Translations under genes and position numbers: made by a program
From: Campylobacter majalis
Lineage (GTDB): Bacteria > Campylobacterota > Campylobacteria > Campylobacterales > Campylobacteraceae
Length of the DNA: 46,605 nt
Direction: 5' to 3'
NCBI RefSeq assembly: GCF_905120465.1
Contig: NZ_CAJHOF010000016.1
Coordinates: 1-46,605, forward strand
Shown: positions 1-9,594 of the stretch, one piece after another
Numbering within the stretch: position 1 is the stretch's first letter
Layout: the number at the start of each line of letters is the position of its first letter
The notes under the pieces: generated by a model
Told to the model about the DNA's origin: nothing
The model's database searches: none
Seen by the model: only the letters and a program-made list of their open reading frames with translations

Positions 1-125
1 TCATAACAGAAGTGAAAAATAGTTTTTTAATTTTATAAGTGTTTAAAGTATTATTGTTTGGTGTTTTAATAAGTATTGTTATGTTATAGTGATGGGTTGG
101 TGCCTAGTAAAATATATAAATTATT

Positions 126-467
126 TTATCGCATTTCAAGTCGCATTAAATACATATCTTCGCCGTCTGTTACTTTAAGGTTTGTTGATTTACACTGCGG
201 ACAGATAAACTCATTTTTAACAAGCTCACCATTAAATCCACACTTATCGCATTCAACAATAACCTCTTGCGTATGACATACTAGCTCTGCGTCTTCACAC
301 ACACTCTCTGGCTGAAGTACAGAAAAAGCAGACTGTAAATAATGAGCCTCAACACCGCTTAATCGTCCAATTTTTATATGAATTTTAGTGATTTTAGTAG
401 CATTGTTTTCTTGTGCGTTTTTTTCACATAAAGCGAGTAAATTTTGAGCTATACTTAGTTCGTGCAT
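126..467 (-). CDS. hypA: hydrogenase nickel metallochaperone HypA
   Basis: HypA delivers nickel, with HypB, to the large subunit of [NiFe] hydrogenase (in relatives also to urease). The 113-residue length is normal. The N-terminus has the nickel-binding Met1-His2-Glu3, and the structural zinc site is two CxxC pairs at C73/C76 and C89/C92. It is the last gene of a hypB-C-D-E-A run, 9 bp after hypE. No hydrogenase structural gene is visible in the window. Beyond its stop (positions 1-125) I see no gene and no clear terminator. Confidence 0.95.
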   Translation of the reverse strand: MHELSIAQNLLALCEKNAQENNATKITKIHIKIGRLSGVEAHYLQSAFSVLQPESVCEDAELVCHTQEVIVECDKCGFNGELVKNEFICPQCKSTNLKVTDGEDMYLMRLEMR

Positions 468-476
468 CAGTATCCT

Positions 477-1469
477 TTAACATATTCGTGGCAACAACTC
501 ACCCTTTGGAGGCTCTAAAAATCTTCGTGATTTGTAAGCATTTTGTATAATTACACGTGAATTTTTACTATCTAAAATTTCACCAATCTCACTAGCATTT
601 TCATCAAAGCTCTTTAAAATTTCAAGAGTTTTTTGAGCATCACACTCATCTACGGCTACTACAAAAGTGCCTTCATTTGCTAACTCATACGGCTCAAATC
701 CAAGCAACTCACAAATACCTTGCACCTCATCGCAAACATTTATCTTGTTTTCATGAACCAAAATTTCAAGCCCACTAGCCACAGCCCACTCATTTAACAC
801 AGCACTTAAACCACCACGTGTCGCATCACGCATACAAAGTGGCTTAATACCAGCACTTATAAGTGCATTTACTACACCTTTTAGGCTCTTACAATCACTT
901 TGTAGCTCACTTTGTAGCTCAAACTCATTTCTACTTGCTAGTATCACACCACCATGACGTCCAATATCAGAACTAAGCAAAACTCTAGCTCCTGATTTTA
1001 GGCTATTTACACCGATATTTGGCACTAAAATTTCTCCCACTCCAGAAGTGTTTATAAAAATTTTATCACACTTTCCGCGTGGCACGACTTTAGTATCTCC
1101 GCACACGACTTTGACATCACTATCACGGCAGATATTTGCAAGTGAGTTTAAAACATCTTTTAAGGTCTGTATATCAAGCCCCTCTTCTATTATGACTGCA
1201 CAGCTTAGATATTTTGCCGATGCACCAACCATAGCCAGATCATTTATTGTCCCACAAGCAGCTATCTTGCCGATATCTCCACCGTTGAATTTAATAGGAT
1301 CGACCACAAAACTATCAGTGCTAAAAGCTAAGTTTTTAAACTCCCCAAGCACGGCACTATCATCGGCTCTTTTTAAAATATCATTATCAAAAATTTCAAA
1401 TATTATATCATTTATTAGCGAGTTCATCTCGACACCACCGCCACCATGAGCTAACATTATATTTTTCAC
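477..1469 (-). CDS. hypE: hydrogenase maturation protein HypE (thiocarboxamide dehydratase)
   Basis: HypE accepts a carbamoyl group from HypF on its C-terminal cysteine and dehydrates it to a thiocyanate, the source of the CN ligands on the hydrogenase iron. The 330-residue protein has a glycine-rich start (AHGGGGVEMN), a PurM/AIR-synthase-like ATP-binding body with a DSAVLGEF-like stretch, and ends in the diagnostic PRIC motif with the reactive Cys as last residue. Its start abuts the hypD stop at 1469, indicating translational coupling. The partner hypF is not in the window. Confidence 0.95.
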   Translation of the reverse strand: MKNIMLAHGGGGVEMNSLINDIIFEIFDNDILKRADDSAVLGEFKNLAFSTDSFVVDPIKFNGGDIGKIAACGTINDLAMVGASAKYLSCAVIIEEGLDIQTLKDVLNSLANICRDSDVKVVCGDTKVVPRGKCDKIFINTSGVGEILVPNIGVNSLKSGARVLLSSDIGRHGGVILASRNEFELQSELQSDCKSLKGVVNALISAGIKPLCMRDATRGGLSAVLNEWAVASGLEILVHENKINVCDEVQGICELLGFEPYELANEGTFVVAVDECDAQKTLEILKSFDENASEIGEILDSKNSRVIIQNAYKSRRFLEPPKGELLPRIC

Positions 1470-2563
1470 TATATAACCTCTTTCTTGCCGTATTTATAAT
1501 ACGCCGCACAAGCCCCTTCTCCAGAGACCATGCACGAGCCGATCGGGTTTTGCGGAGTGCATGCTTTTGCAAAAACCTTACAATCATAAGGCTTGGCTTT
1601 CGCACGCAAAATTTCACCACATATACATGCCTTGCTCTCGCCCTTGCTTACCACATCGCAGTCAAACACCTTTTTAGCATTTATGCCATCATACTCATCT
1701 TTTAGCTCATAGCCACTCTTAGCTATCTTACCAAGTCCTCTCCACACAAAATCACTTTGTACAAAAAACTCATCAATCAAGCCTTGTGCCTTTAAATTTC
1801 CATCTCTTGTAACAATCCTATCATACTCATTAAAAACTTCGTGAGTATTTGCATTTTGCTGACGCACTAAATTTAACACACCAGCCATCACATCAAGCGG
1901 TTCAAATCCGCTAACGGCAATTGGTTTTTTGTATTTTTGTGCGATTTGTTCGTAAATTTTATACCCTGTTATTACGCTTACGTGACTTGGTCCTAAAAAC
2001 GCATCTATTCTCACATCTTTATCATCCATTATCGCCATTACAGGCTCAGGCACACGCACATGATTTATATGAAAAAAAAGATTTTTTATGCCTAAATTTA
2101 GAGTTTGATTGATGATATTTGCACTCATTGGCGTTGTAGTTTCAAACCCAATCGCAAAAAATATAACATTTTTATCTGCATTTTGCTGAGATATCTTAAT
2201 ACAATCAAGCGGCGAATACAAAGCCCTTATATCACATCCACTAGCCCTTAATTTTTGCAAACTTGTATTTGAGCCAGGAACCCTTAGCATATCAGCAAGT
2301 GTGCAAAATATCGTATTTGGCATACTTGCTAACTTACACGCTTCATCAATTTTTTGTTTTGGTATCACGCACACAGGACAGCCCGGTCCATGGATAAAGT
2401 TTATATTATCTCCAACCAAATCAGAAAGTCCAAATTTCATAATACTATGCGTATGTCCGCCACATATCTCCATGATATTTAGCGGTTTTACACTCTCTTT
2501 TTTAATCAAGCTAGACAGTGCTAGGATCAATCTCTCGTCGCGATAATCATTTATCAAATCCAT
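1469..2563 (-). CDS. hypD: hydrogenase formation protein HypD
   Basis: HypD is the iron-sulfur scaffold on which, with HypC, the Fe(CN)2CO group of [NiFe] hydrogenase is assembled. The 364 residues include the conserved cysteine motifs CGGHTHSI and GPGCPVCVIPK near the N-terminus and FEPLDVMAGV in the middle. A cysteine-rich C-terminus (CICGEIL and PIGSCMVSGEGAC) should hold the 4Fe-4S cluster. It lies 36 bp after hypC and abuts hypE. Confidence 0.95.
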   Translation of the reverse strand: MDLINDYRDERLILALSSLIKKESVKPLNIMEICGGHTHSIMKFGLSDLVGDNINFIHGPGCPVCVIPKQKIDEACKLASMPNTIFCTLADMLRVPGSNTSLQKLRASGCDIRALYSPLDCIKISQQNADKNVIFFAIGFETTTPMSANIINQTLNLGIKNLFFHINHVRVPEPVMAIMDDKDVRIDAFLGPSHVSVITGYKIYEQIAQKYKKPIAVSGFEPLDVMAGVLNLVRQQNANTHEVFNEYDRIVTRDGNLKAQGLIDEFFVQSDFVWRGLGKIAKSGYELKDEYDGINAKKVFDCDVVSKGESKACICGEILRAKAKPYDCKVFAKACTPQNPIGSCMVSGEGACAAYYKYGKKEVI

Positions 2564-2599
2564 AATAATCCCTAGCGTTTAAATTTAATATTGCATAAA

Positions 2600-2887
2600 T
2601 TACTTAGTTGAGCTTAACTCACTAAGCCCCATGTCGCCCTCGCTTTGATCTATCACACCATCTTGCATATCTTGTGCAATTTGTCTGTAAATTTCTAAGC
2701 TCTCAAGTGCGATTTTGGTGTCTATTTTCTCCATAGCAAAGCCAACGTGAATCAGCACAAAGTCCCCAACAGCCACATCTTCGCTAATCAGATCCAAGCT
2801 AACTCGTCTTTTTACGCCAAGAGTCTCTACCAAAGCTACATTTTGCTCGTCAATCTCAATGACGCGAGATGGAATTGATAGGCACAT
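2600..2887 (-). CDS. hypC: HypC/HybG/HupF family hydrogenase chaperone
   Basis: HypC is a small chaperone that carries the iron precursor with HypD and binds the hydrogenase large-subunit precursor. The 95-residue protein begins MCLSIPSRV, with the essential Cys2 exposed after Met removal. The OB-fold core contains GDFVLIHVGFAMEKID, typical of the family. Its start overlaps the hypB stop by one base, so the two are translationally coupled. Confidence 0.93.
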   Translation of the reverse strand: MCLSIPSRVIEIDEQNVALVETLGVKRRVSLDLISEDVAVGDFVLIHVGFAMEKIDTKIALESLEIYRQIAQDMQDGVIDQSEGDMGLSELSSTK

Positions 2888-3699
2888 TATCTATACTCTT
2901 TTTTATACTTTATAAAATCAAGCCACTTTCTAACACCCTCGCCGTTTTTACTATCTATCTCGATAATATCGACTTTTGGATTAAGTTTTCTTGCTTCATC
3001 TTTTACCTTTTGCACGTCAAAATCAAAATGAGGCAATAAATCGATTTTTGAGATGATTACGACATCTGCTGAGCGAAACATCACAGGATATTTTGCGACC
3101 TTATCATCGCCCTCAGGCACTGAAATAAGAACAACATTTATATGAGTTCCTACATCATAACTTGCAGGGCACACTAAATTTCCAACATTTTCTACAAAAA
3201 CCACATCAAGCTCACTTAATGGCAGATGATGAAGTCCATCATGCACCATAAATGCGTCTAGATGACAGGCTTGTCCTGTGCTTATTTGATGTGCTTTGCC
3301 ACCAGCTTTTATTATGCGGTTTGCATCTTGATTGGTCTCTAAATCACCCTCAACAACACCGATTTTATACTCTCCACTTTTGATAGTCGCTTCAAGCAAT
3401 GTCGTTTTACCACTTCCTGGACTACTCATTAAATTTAGTGATAAAATTTTGTGTCCATCAAGCCATGCTCTATTTTTTTGAGCTTGTTCATCGTTTGCAC
3501 TTAAAATTTTACTAATAACATCAATTGTTTTTTTATCGTTTAACGTAGGGTTTGCATGCTCATGATGAGAGTGATCATGAGAGTGTCCGTGTGAGTGAGC
3601 ATGATCATGATCGTGAGAATGACTATGTGTAGTGCCATCAGCATGAGTGTGTGAATGATCGTGATCTTTTGGGATAGAGCATCCGCAATCTTTGCACAT
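2887..3699 (-). CDS. hypB: hydrogenase nickel incorporation GTPase HypB, His-rich
   Basis: HypB is the GTPase that drives nickel insertion into hydrogenase together with HypA. Visible features are an N-terminal high-affinity metal motif (MCKDCGC), a histidine-rich stretch with 17 His between residues 13 and 48 suited to nickel storage, a P-loop SSPGSGKTT near residue 92, and the metal-binding Cys145-His146 in the G domain. It is the first gene of the hyp operon, preceded by an AAGGA site and a TATAAT box at 3729-3734. In C. jejuni, as I recall, hypF precedes hypB; here it does not. Confidence 0.95.
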   Translation of the reverse strand: MCKDCGCSIPKDHDHSHTHADGTTHSHSHDHDHAHSHGHSHDHSHHEHANPTLNDKKTIDVISKILSANDEQAQKNRAWLDGHKILSLNLMSSPGSGKTTLLEATIKSGEYKIGVVEGDLETNQDANRIIKAGGKAHQISTGQACHLDAFMVHDGLHHLPLSELDVVFVENVGNLVCPASYDVGTHINVVLISVPEGDDKVAKYPVMFRSADVVIISKIDLLPHFDFDVQKVKDEARKLNPKVDIIEIDSKNGEGVRKWLDFIKYKKEYR

Positions 3700-3728
3700 T
3701 TTATGTCCTTTATTTTAAAATTTTTATC

Positions 3729-3734
3729 ATTATA
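3729..3734 (-). promoter_or_regulatory. -10 box of the hyp operon
   Basis: On the minus strand the sequence reads TATAAT about 30 bp upstream of the hypB ATG, with AAGGA between. No clear -35 is seen, which is usual for Campylobacter sigma70 promoters. Confidence 0.6.
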
Positions 3735-3802
3735 ACGCTTTGCAATTGAAATTTATATAAAATCAACACTATTTTAAACAAATTTTTAATAAATAGCTGT
3801 GA

Positions 3803-4279
3803 TTACTTGGTTTTTAAGCCAATAATTCTAGCTTCTCCATTTAGTATCCTTAAATTTGCATAAATTGTAGTATTTACGTCCATTAAATCACTCTCTAAAT
3901 TTTTAGCCTGTTTTGGTGGTAAAAAATAATTTTCTACGCCAAATTTACTACGATAATCATATAAAAAACCACGTATATAAAGCCCATCTTTTGGCTTTAT
4001 TTTGCTAATACTTTTAGTATAATAAATCCCATCTTTTTCATCTAGCAAGGCATAAATTACGCTAAAATTTCCATCTTCACTTACACTGCTTGACATATCA
4101 TTAAAATCATATCTTAAATCAACATAATCACCACGAAAATAATCTCTTGGGTCATACCCATTTGTTGGCATTATCACATCTTTTCCAAAATAAATTGGAG
4201 CAATGGCATAACAAAAAAACAGCACAATTACAATAGGCTGAAACAGCACTGCAAAAATTTTAATATTTTTTCTCATCAC
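3803..4279 (-). CDS. GDYXXLXYXF domain membrane-anchored protein
   Basis: This 158-residue protein has one N-terminal hydrophobic segment (about residues 10-30) followed by an extracytoplasmic domain. It contains the exact family signature GDYVDLRYDF. Function is unknown. Members are commonly encoded directly after a DUF2157/DUF4401 polytopic membrane protein, as here: the ATG overlaps the stop of the upstream gene (4276-4279), implying coupling. Because that upstream partner is interrupted by a stop codon, this gene may depend on its own initiation or may be poorly expressed. Confidence 0.8.
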   Translation of the reverse strand: MMRKNIKIFAVLFQPIVIVLFFCYAIAPIYFGKDVIMPTNGYDPRDYFRGDYVDLRYDFNDMSSSVSEDGNFSVIYALLDEKDGIYYTKSISKIKPKDGLYIRGFLYDYRSKFGVENYFLPPKQAKNLESDLMDVNTTIYANLRILNGEARIIGLKTK

Positions 4280-5445
4280 TTACCCTTTTTTGCTATAAAA
4301 CGCATAATTACAGCACAAACCAAAAATAACACACTAGCACCGATATAATCACCCACAAGCTCGATATATCTAATAATCGCTGTAATTAAAATCAAACTAA
4401 ATCCAGCAAAAAGCTCACCTTGTTTAACCAAATATGCACCAACAATCACACTAATTATCGAAAAAATCGCACCCATAAAGCCTATATGCACAATAGCAAA
4501 AGGCAATATCAAAAGCACAAGACCAAATAAAACTAAAATTAAATTTTTAAAATACGCAGATATTGCTATGCTTAAAATACAAAAAACTACAAAAACTGAC
4601 ATAAAATATAAACTAAAACTATACTCTAAAAACACATAGTCTGAGCTAAATTGCAAAAATATAAGCATCAAGCAAGAAAACAAAAACGCAATTTGATAAA
4701 AATATCTCCCTCTCTCACAAAAAATAAAACGTGAAAGCACAATGGTTAAAAAAGCATACGAAAGTGTAACAAAAATCAATGCATAGCTAGTATAATCAAA
4801 AAACAAAACATCTCTAAAAATAATAAAACAATAAATACTAATAAAAATCGCATATGACAAAAATCGCCCACCTCTTTTTATAAACACATAAATACCAGCG
4901 GTTATAAAAAGCAAATAAAGCATACTTAAGCTGCCCTTATAATACATATCAGCCAACGCCCAAAATGTTGAAAACATAAGCATAAAGCCGGTTAAAACGC
5001 TATTTTTATACACCAAAGCAGGTATAAATGCACCAATTACACACAGCAATAATCCATCTGGATAATATCTATTTATATGATACATTTGCGAGACAAGGGC
5101 AATACTAGAACAAAAAATTAGCGTAGCTAGAAAAAACAGTCCTGCAGAGTAGTTTTCATTGCCCTTTTTGTGCCAAAAATGCCCCGCAAAACCAACGACG
5201 ATATTAAGCAAAATTAGCAAACATATACGCACAAACTCAGGTATCTCTTGCCAATTTGCACCAACTCAAACAAGCAAAGAAAGTCCAAAAAATAAATAAG
5301 CTAGTAGCGTTAAAATACTGCTATTTTCATCGGACTTGATATTGTAAATGGCTAAAATTTTCTCAGCCTGATCATCTGTGATTATGCCGTCTTTTTCCCA
5401 CTGCTTAACTTCATTTTTTAAAAAAGATTTATGTATAAATTTCAT
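4276..5445 (-). pseudogene. DUF2157 polytopic membrane protein interrupted by in-frame TGA
   Basis: From an ATG at 5445 (preceded by TAAGGA and a TATAAT box) the frame reads 59 codons typical of a DUF2157 start (KQWEKDGIITDDQAEKIL), then TGA at 5266-5268. It continues in the same frame through VGANWQEIPEFVRICLL and about ten hydrophobic segments to 4276, 389 codons in all. The join is inside the conserved DUF2157 region, so this is one gene with a nonsense codon. The downstream open part could restart at GTG 5232, but would lack the N-terminal cytoplasmic domain. A sequencing error is an alternative. Confidence 0.8.
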
Positions 5446-5465
5446 TGCCTTTTCCTTAAAGTGTA

Positions 5466-5471
5466 ATTATA
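5466..5471 (-). promoter_or_regulatory. -10 box for the DUF2157/GDYXXLXYXF pair
   Basis: TATAAT on the minus strand, about 21 bp upstream of the ATG at 5445. It diverges from the htpG promoter. Confidence 0.5.
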
Positions 5472-5541
5472 ACAAAATTTATTAAAATGAAACATTGATA
5501 TAAATACTATCAAGTTTAAAAATATTTTTAGCACTTTGTAG

Positions 5542-5547
5542 TATAAT
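5542..5547 (+). promoter_or_regulatory. -10 box of htpG
   Basis: TATAAT lies 30 bp before the htpG ATG, with an AAGGA ribosome site between. A T-rich stretch precedes it. No HrcA (CIRCE) or HspR-type repeat is visible here, unlike at groES. Confidence 0.65.
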
Positions 5548-5577
5548 GTGCTAAAAATTTCAAAACAAGGATATAAA

Positions 5578-7440
5578 ATGGCAGATAAATTTGAGTTTCA
5601 AACAGAGGTAAATGACCTGTTAAATTTAATGATACACTCGCTGTATTCAAATAAAGAAATTTTCTTACGAGAGCTGATTTCAAACGCAAGTGACGCACTA
5701 GATAAGCTAAATTATCTATGCTTGACTGATGAAAATTTCAAATCTCTAAGCTACACTCCAAAAATAGATATCTCATTTAACAAAGATGCAAAAACTCTAA
5801 CAATAAGCGATAGCGGTATAGGCATGAGCAAAGATGAGCTAATCACAAACCTTGGCACAATCGCAAAAAGTGGAACAAAAAGCTTCATAAAAGAGCTTTC
5901 AGGCGATGCGAAAAAAGATAGCTCTCTAATCGGACAGTTTGGTGTTGGCTTTTACTCGGCCTTTATGGTTGCATCAAAAATAGATGTTGTAAGCAAAAAG
6001 ACCAATACAGATGAAGCGTTTAAATGGAGTTCAGACGCAACATCATACGAGATAGAAAAGACGCAAAAAGACACGCATGGCACAAGCATAACGCTATATT
6101 TAAACGATGATGAATTTACAGATGAGTGGCGTATAGAAAATATCATCAAAAAATACTCAAACCATATACCTTATCCTATATTCATGGATAAAACAGAGTA
6201 TGTTGCACCAAAAGATGATGAAAAAGAGCCAAGTTATGAGACAAAAAATACACAAATTAATAAAGCTTCAGCACTTTGGAGGTTAAACAAAGCTAGTATA
6301 AAAACGCAAGAATATAATGATTTTTACAAGCAAATTTCACACGACAGCACCGATCCGCTTTTACACATGCACACAAAAGCTGAGGGCAAAATCGAATACT
6401 CAACACTATTTTACGTCCCAGCAACACAGCCGTTTGATCTATTTAGAGTTGATTATGAAAGCGGTGTAAAACTATATGTAAAGCGTGTGTTTATAACAGA
6501 TGATGCAAAAGAGCTGTTGCCACCATATTTGCGTTTTATAAAAGGTGTAATTGACGTAGAGGATCTACCGCTAAATGTCAGTCGTGAAATTTTACAAGAA
6601 AATGCGATAATGAGAAGCGTAAAAGAGCAAAGCGTTAAAAAAATACTAAGCGAATTGGCTAAATTTAAACAAAATGATAAAGAAAAATATCTGAAATTTT
6701 ATGAAATTTTTGGCAAAGTTTTAAAAGAGGGACTTTATGGCTTTGGCAACGATAAAGATGCGATTTTAGAACTAACTTTATTTAAATCTAGCAAAAGAGA
6801 TGGTCTAATAAGCTTAAAAGAATATAAAGAAGCAATGAAAGAGGATCAAAAAAGCATATACTACATCAGTGGAAACAACGAAAATATGCTTAAAAACTCG
6901 CCTTTACTTGAGAGCTTTAAGGCAAAAGATATAGAAGTGCTTATCATGGATGAAGAGATAGACACAATCGTAATGCCAATGGTAAATGAGTATGATAAAA
7001 CACCAATAAAATCAGTCTCTCATGCTGACATCAATGACGAAATAAAAGTAGATGAAGAGCAAACAAAAGTCGATGAGAGCAAAGTGGCAAATACGCTAGT
7101 AAAAATGCGTGAAATTTTAAAAGACGAGGTTAAGGATGTGCGTATCAGCTCACGCTTAAGCGACTCGGCTGCGGTATTAATATATGATAAAAATGATCCA
7201 GATTTTGCAATGCAACAGATGCTAAAACAGATGGGACAAAGCGATTTGCCAAAAGTTAAGCCAATACTAGAAATAAATGCAAAACACGAAATTTATGCCA
7301 AACTTGAAGAAAATCCACTCATGACTAGTGATATATCACGTGCATTGTTGGATATTGCAAGACTTGAGAGTGGCGAACCGATACAAAATCCAAGTGAATT
7401 TGCGAAAATTTTAACCAAATTAATGATAAAAGCAATATAA
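5578..7440 (+). CDS. htpG: molecular chaperone HtpG (Hsp90)
   Basis: HtpG is the bacterial Hsp90, an ATP-dependent cytosolic dimer chaperone. The 620-residue length is normal. The GHKL ATPase domain shows [13 protein letters not shown] (with the catalytic Glu), [20 protein letters not shown] and GTSITLYL. The middle domain contains [14 protein letters not shown] and the dimerisation domain follows. I start at 5578 (MADKFEFQ) because AAGGA lies just upstream and the family begins there; an in-frame ATG at 5548 is within the transcription start zone and is unlikely. Confidence 0.97.
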   Translation: MADKFEFQTEVNDLLNLMIHSLYSNKEIFLRELISNASDALDKLNYLCLTDENFKSLSYTPKIDISFNKDAKTLTISDSGIGMSKDELITNLGTIAKSGTKSFIKELSGDAKKDSSLIGQFGVGFYSAFMVASKIDVVSKKTNTDEAFKWSSDATSYEIEKTQKDTHGTSITLYLNDDEFTDEWRIENIIKKYSNHIPYPIFMDKTEYVAPKDDEKEPSYETKNTQINKASALWRLNKASIKTQEYNDFYKQISHDSTDPLLHMHTKAEGKIEYSTLFYVPATQPFDLFRVDYESGVKLYVKRVFITDDAKELLPPYLRFIKGVIDVEDLPLNVSREILQENAIMRSVKEQSVKKILSELAKFKQNDKEKYLKFYEIFGKVLKEGLYGFGNDKDAILELTLFKSSKRDGLISLKEYKEAMKEDQKSIYYISGNNENMLKNSPLLESFKAKDIEVLIMDEEIDTIVMPMVNEYDKTPIKSVSHADINDEIKVDEEQTKVDESKVANTLVKMREILKDEVKDVRISSRLSDSAAVLIYDKNDPDFAMQQMLKQMGQSDLPKVKPILEINAKHEIYAKLEENPLMTSDISRALLDIARLESGEPIQNPSEFAKILTKLMIKAI

Positions 7441-7446
7441 ATTTAA

Positions 7447-7476
7447 ATTATAGCCTTAAAATTTTAAGGCTATAAT
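7447..7476. terminator. 30-bp perfect palindrome after htpG
   Basis: A perfect inverted repeat centred at 7461/7462 with arms ATTATAGCCTTAAAA and its complement. It follows the htpG stop by 6 bp. Its right arm ends in TATAAT, so it may both terminate htpG and carry the -10 box of the next gene. There is no U-tract after it, so terminator activity is uncertain. Confidence 0.5.
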
Positions 7477-7529
7477 CCACTAATGGAACATATTTTGCTT
7501 GATAGTATAAAATTTCATGGAGATTCTAT

Positions 7530-8354
7530 ATGAATATAACACACAATCTTGAGTCATTTACAATAAAAACTGCCGATAATAGGCTTTTTGGCGAGTTAAG
7601 TGAGCTAATAAACAAAAACTTCTCAAAACGCATAGCAAGCATGGGCAAGGTGATATCATTTTATGATGAAAATGAGATAACTCAGCGAAGATACTTTTTG
7701 AAATTTATAAAAAAACTATATGAAAAAGATACTGGCAAAATACTAAATATAAATTTTGCCGAATACAAAACTATAAAACTAAACTACGTGCAACAAAACA
7801 CTCTATCAAAAATTTTAAAAGTAAATGTATTATTTAGTAAGAATGAGATTATTTTTAGACTTGATAAAAGCGATAAGGCATTTTTAAGCTACATAATTAA
7901 AAGCCTTAAAAATCCGAGTTTTAAACTAAATGAAATAGGCACAAGATTAAATATAAAAATACAAAATAAAACAGAAATAGACACTATAAAAACAATGATG
8001 TCTAACAAAAACCACTTAAAATTTATAGTAGAATTTAAAGTAAATGAAATTGAGTTTGATAAATTTATAAGAAATTTCAAAACACAAAACTCATCAAAAT
8101 TTATAAACCGTTTTCAGGCATTAGCAGGTTTGCTTGAAGAAAATTTTAAAACTCTTCAATGTGAAATAAACTCAAGCTATGATGAAGTGAGACAAAAATA
8201 CTTATCGCTGGTTAAAATATATCATCCAGACCGCCACACCGCAAAATCCGAGCATGTAAAAAACGCCTATAGAAAACAGTTTGAAGCGATACAGCAAGCA
8301 TATGAAAATTTAAAGCCATTTTACAAAAGCCAAGAAGCATTTATAAGTGCATAA
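7530..8354 (+). CDS. C-terminal J-domain protein (DnaJ-like co-chaperone)
   Basis: This 274-residue protein ends in a J domain (about residues 210-268) with the Hsp70-activating HPD tripeptide at residues 232-234 (KIYHPDRH), followed by the QAYENLK helix. The first 200 residues are lysine-rich and match no family I recognise. There is no zinc-finger or Gly/Phe region, so it is not DnaJ itself but a specialised (class III-like) co-chaperone of DnaK. A GGAG site precedes the ATG. It follows htpG, a thematic chaperone link, and converges on rpoN with only 2 bp between the stops. Confidence 0.8.
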   Translation: MNITHNLESFTIKTADNRLFGELSELINKNFSKRIASMGKVISFYDENEITQRRYFLKFIKKLYEKDTGKILNINFAEYKTIKLNYVQQNTLSKILKVNVLFSKNEIIFRLDKSDKAFLSYIIKSLKNPSFKLNEIGTRLNIKIQNKTEIDTIKTMMSNKNHLKFIVEFKVNEIEFDKFIRNFKTQNSSKFINRFQALAGLLEENFKTLQCEINSSYDEVRQKYLSLVKIYHPDRHTAKSEHVKNAYRKQFEAIQQAYENLKPFYKSQEAFISA

Positions 8355-8356
8355 AT

Positions 8357-9592
8357 TTACGCAATAGCATATATACGTTTTCTTTCGCTAGAACTAGCTA
8401 TATTTAGGCTTTTGCGATATTTTGTGATAGTTCGACGAACCATATTTACACCAAATTTTAGCCTAATTAGCTCTAAAATTTGATTATCGCTTAATGGCTT
8501 TGCTCTATTTTCATTTTTGACAAGTTCACTGACATACGATTTAATCGCAGCATTTGAGATCTCATCATCAAGTGCCGTGCTAAAAAAGCTCTTTATTGCT
8601 ATGGTTCCACGTGGCGTATCAATGTATTTATTTGCGATTGCACGAGAGATAGTCGAAGCACTTCGCCCAAGCTCATCAGCGATATCTTTTAATCTCATCG
8701 GCTTTATGTCACCACCCATAAAATAATCATACTGATACTCAACTATCATAAGCCCTATTTTATAAAGCGTTGCTTTGCGTAACTCCAGTGCATCAACTAG
8801 CTCTTTTGCCGATTTTACATGCGAAGCAACAAACTCCATTCTCTCATCAATCCCTTCAGTATCAATCACCACCAGCGGATAAACTTCATCATTTATGCTT
8901 ACTTTTATGCCATCATCTGTATTTATACATATATCTGGCGTAACATTTGTGCTTGAGTGCAAGTATTCAATTGCTGGGGGATTTTTTAACTTTTTTATAA
9001 TGGCTACTGCGCTGCTGTATAGTTTTAGATGTTTATAATTTGAAATCGTGTCAAGATTATCGATTAAAATTTCACATGTTTTTTGTAAATCATCATCTAA
9101 ATCAAGCTCAACAAGCTGAAATTTCATGCACTCATTTACGCTACATGCCCCTACTCCACTTGGCTCAAGATAAGCAAATCTAGCTCTTACTCGCTCTATG
9201 TCTGCGACATCAAATCCACTTAAAACATCATCATCATACTCAAAATACCCCTCATCATCTATACACTCAATAATTTTAAAAGCAATATTTTGTGATTTTA
9301 AAGTAGGAAAAAGTGGCGGCGATATCTGAGAAAGCAACACATCATAAAGACTAGGAGTGTCTATAGTATATAATTCAGAATTATCGTTTATGGTATTTTT
9401 ACTTATTTGCCTAAAATAGCTCTTTTTGCTTTGTTTAAAATTAGTTTGAATATCAACAAACGGATTTTTATCGCTTAGTCCTTGAATCGTCTCTTTTAGC
9501 TCATCAGCACCGCACATTAGCACATCAAGCCAAGACCTAAGTGTTTGATTTAGCTTTGTTTTTGGTGCTTGAGCTAACTTCTGACGTAGCAT
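8357..9592 (-). CDS. rpoN: RNA polymerase sigma-54 factor RpoN
   Basis: RpoN directs transcription from -24/-12 promoters; in Campylobacter these are the mid-class flagellar genes activated by FlgR. At 411 residues it is short but usual for the group. Region I at the N-terminus (MLRQKLAQAPKTKLNQTL) contacts the activator, an acidic linker follows, then the core-binding domain and a helix-turn-helix (LGRSASTISRAIANKYI). The RpoN box near the C-terminus reads RRTITKYRKSLNI (about 386-398). It starts 2 bp after the lptB stop. Confidence 0.95.
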   Translation of the reverse strand: MLRQKLAQAPKTKLNQTLRSWLDVLMCGADELKETIQGLSDKNPFVDIQTNFKQSKKSYFRQISKNTINDNSELYTIDTPSLYDVLLSQISPPLFPTLKSQNIAFKIIECIDDEGYFEYDDDVLSGFDVADIERVRARFAYLEPSGVGACSVNECMKFQLVELDLDDDLQKTCEILIDNLDTISNYKHLKLYSSAVAIIKKLKNPPAIEYLHSSTNVTPDICINTDDGIKVSINDEVYPLVVIDTEGIDERMEFVASHVKSAKELVDALELRKATLYKIGLMIVEYQYDYFMGGDIKPMRLKDIADELGRSASTISRAIANKYIDTPRGTIAIKSFFSTALDDEISNAAIKSYVSELVKNENRAKPLSDNQILELIRLKFGVNMVRRTITKYRKSLNIASSSERKRIYAIA

Positions 9593-9594
9593 TT

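Noticed and set aside
1048-1449. 133-codon open frame antisense to hypE
   Set aside because: Antisense shadow of a conserved gene; no ribosome site.
5266-5268. Selenocysteine codon in the DUF2157 protein
   Set aside because: The site is in a hydrophobic helix of a non-redox family; no downstream hairpin of SECIS type was apparent and no selenocysteine gene was seen.
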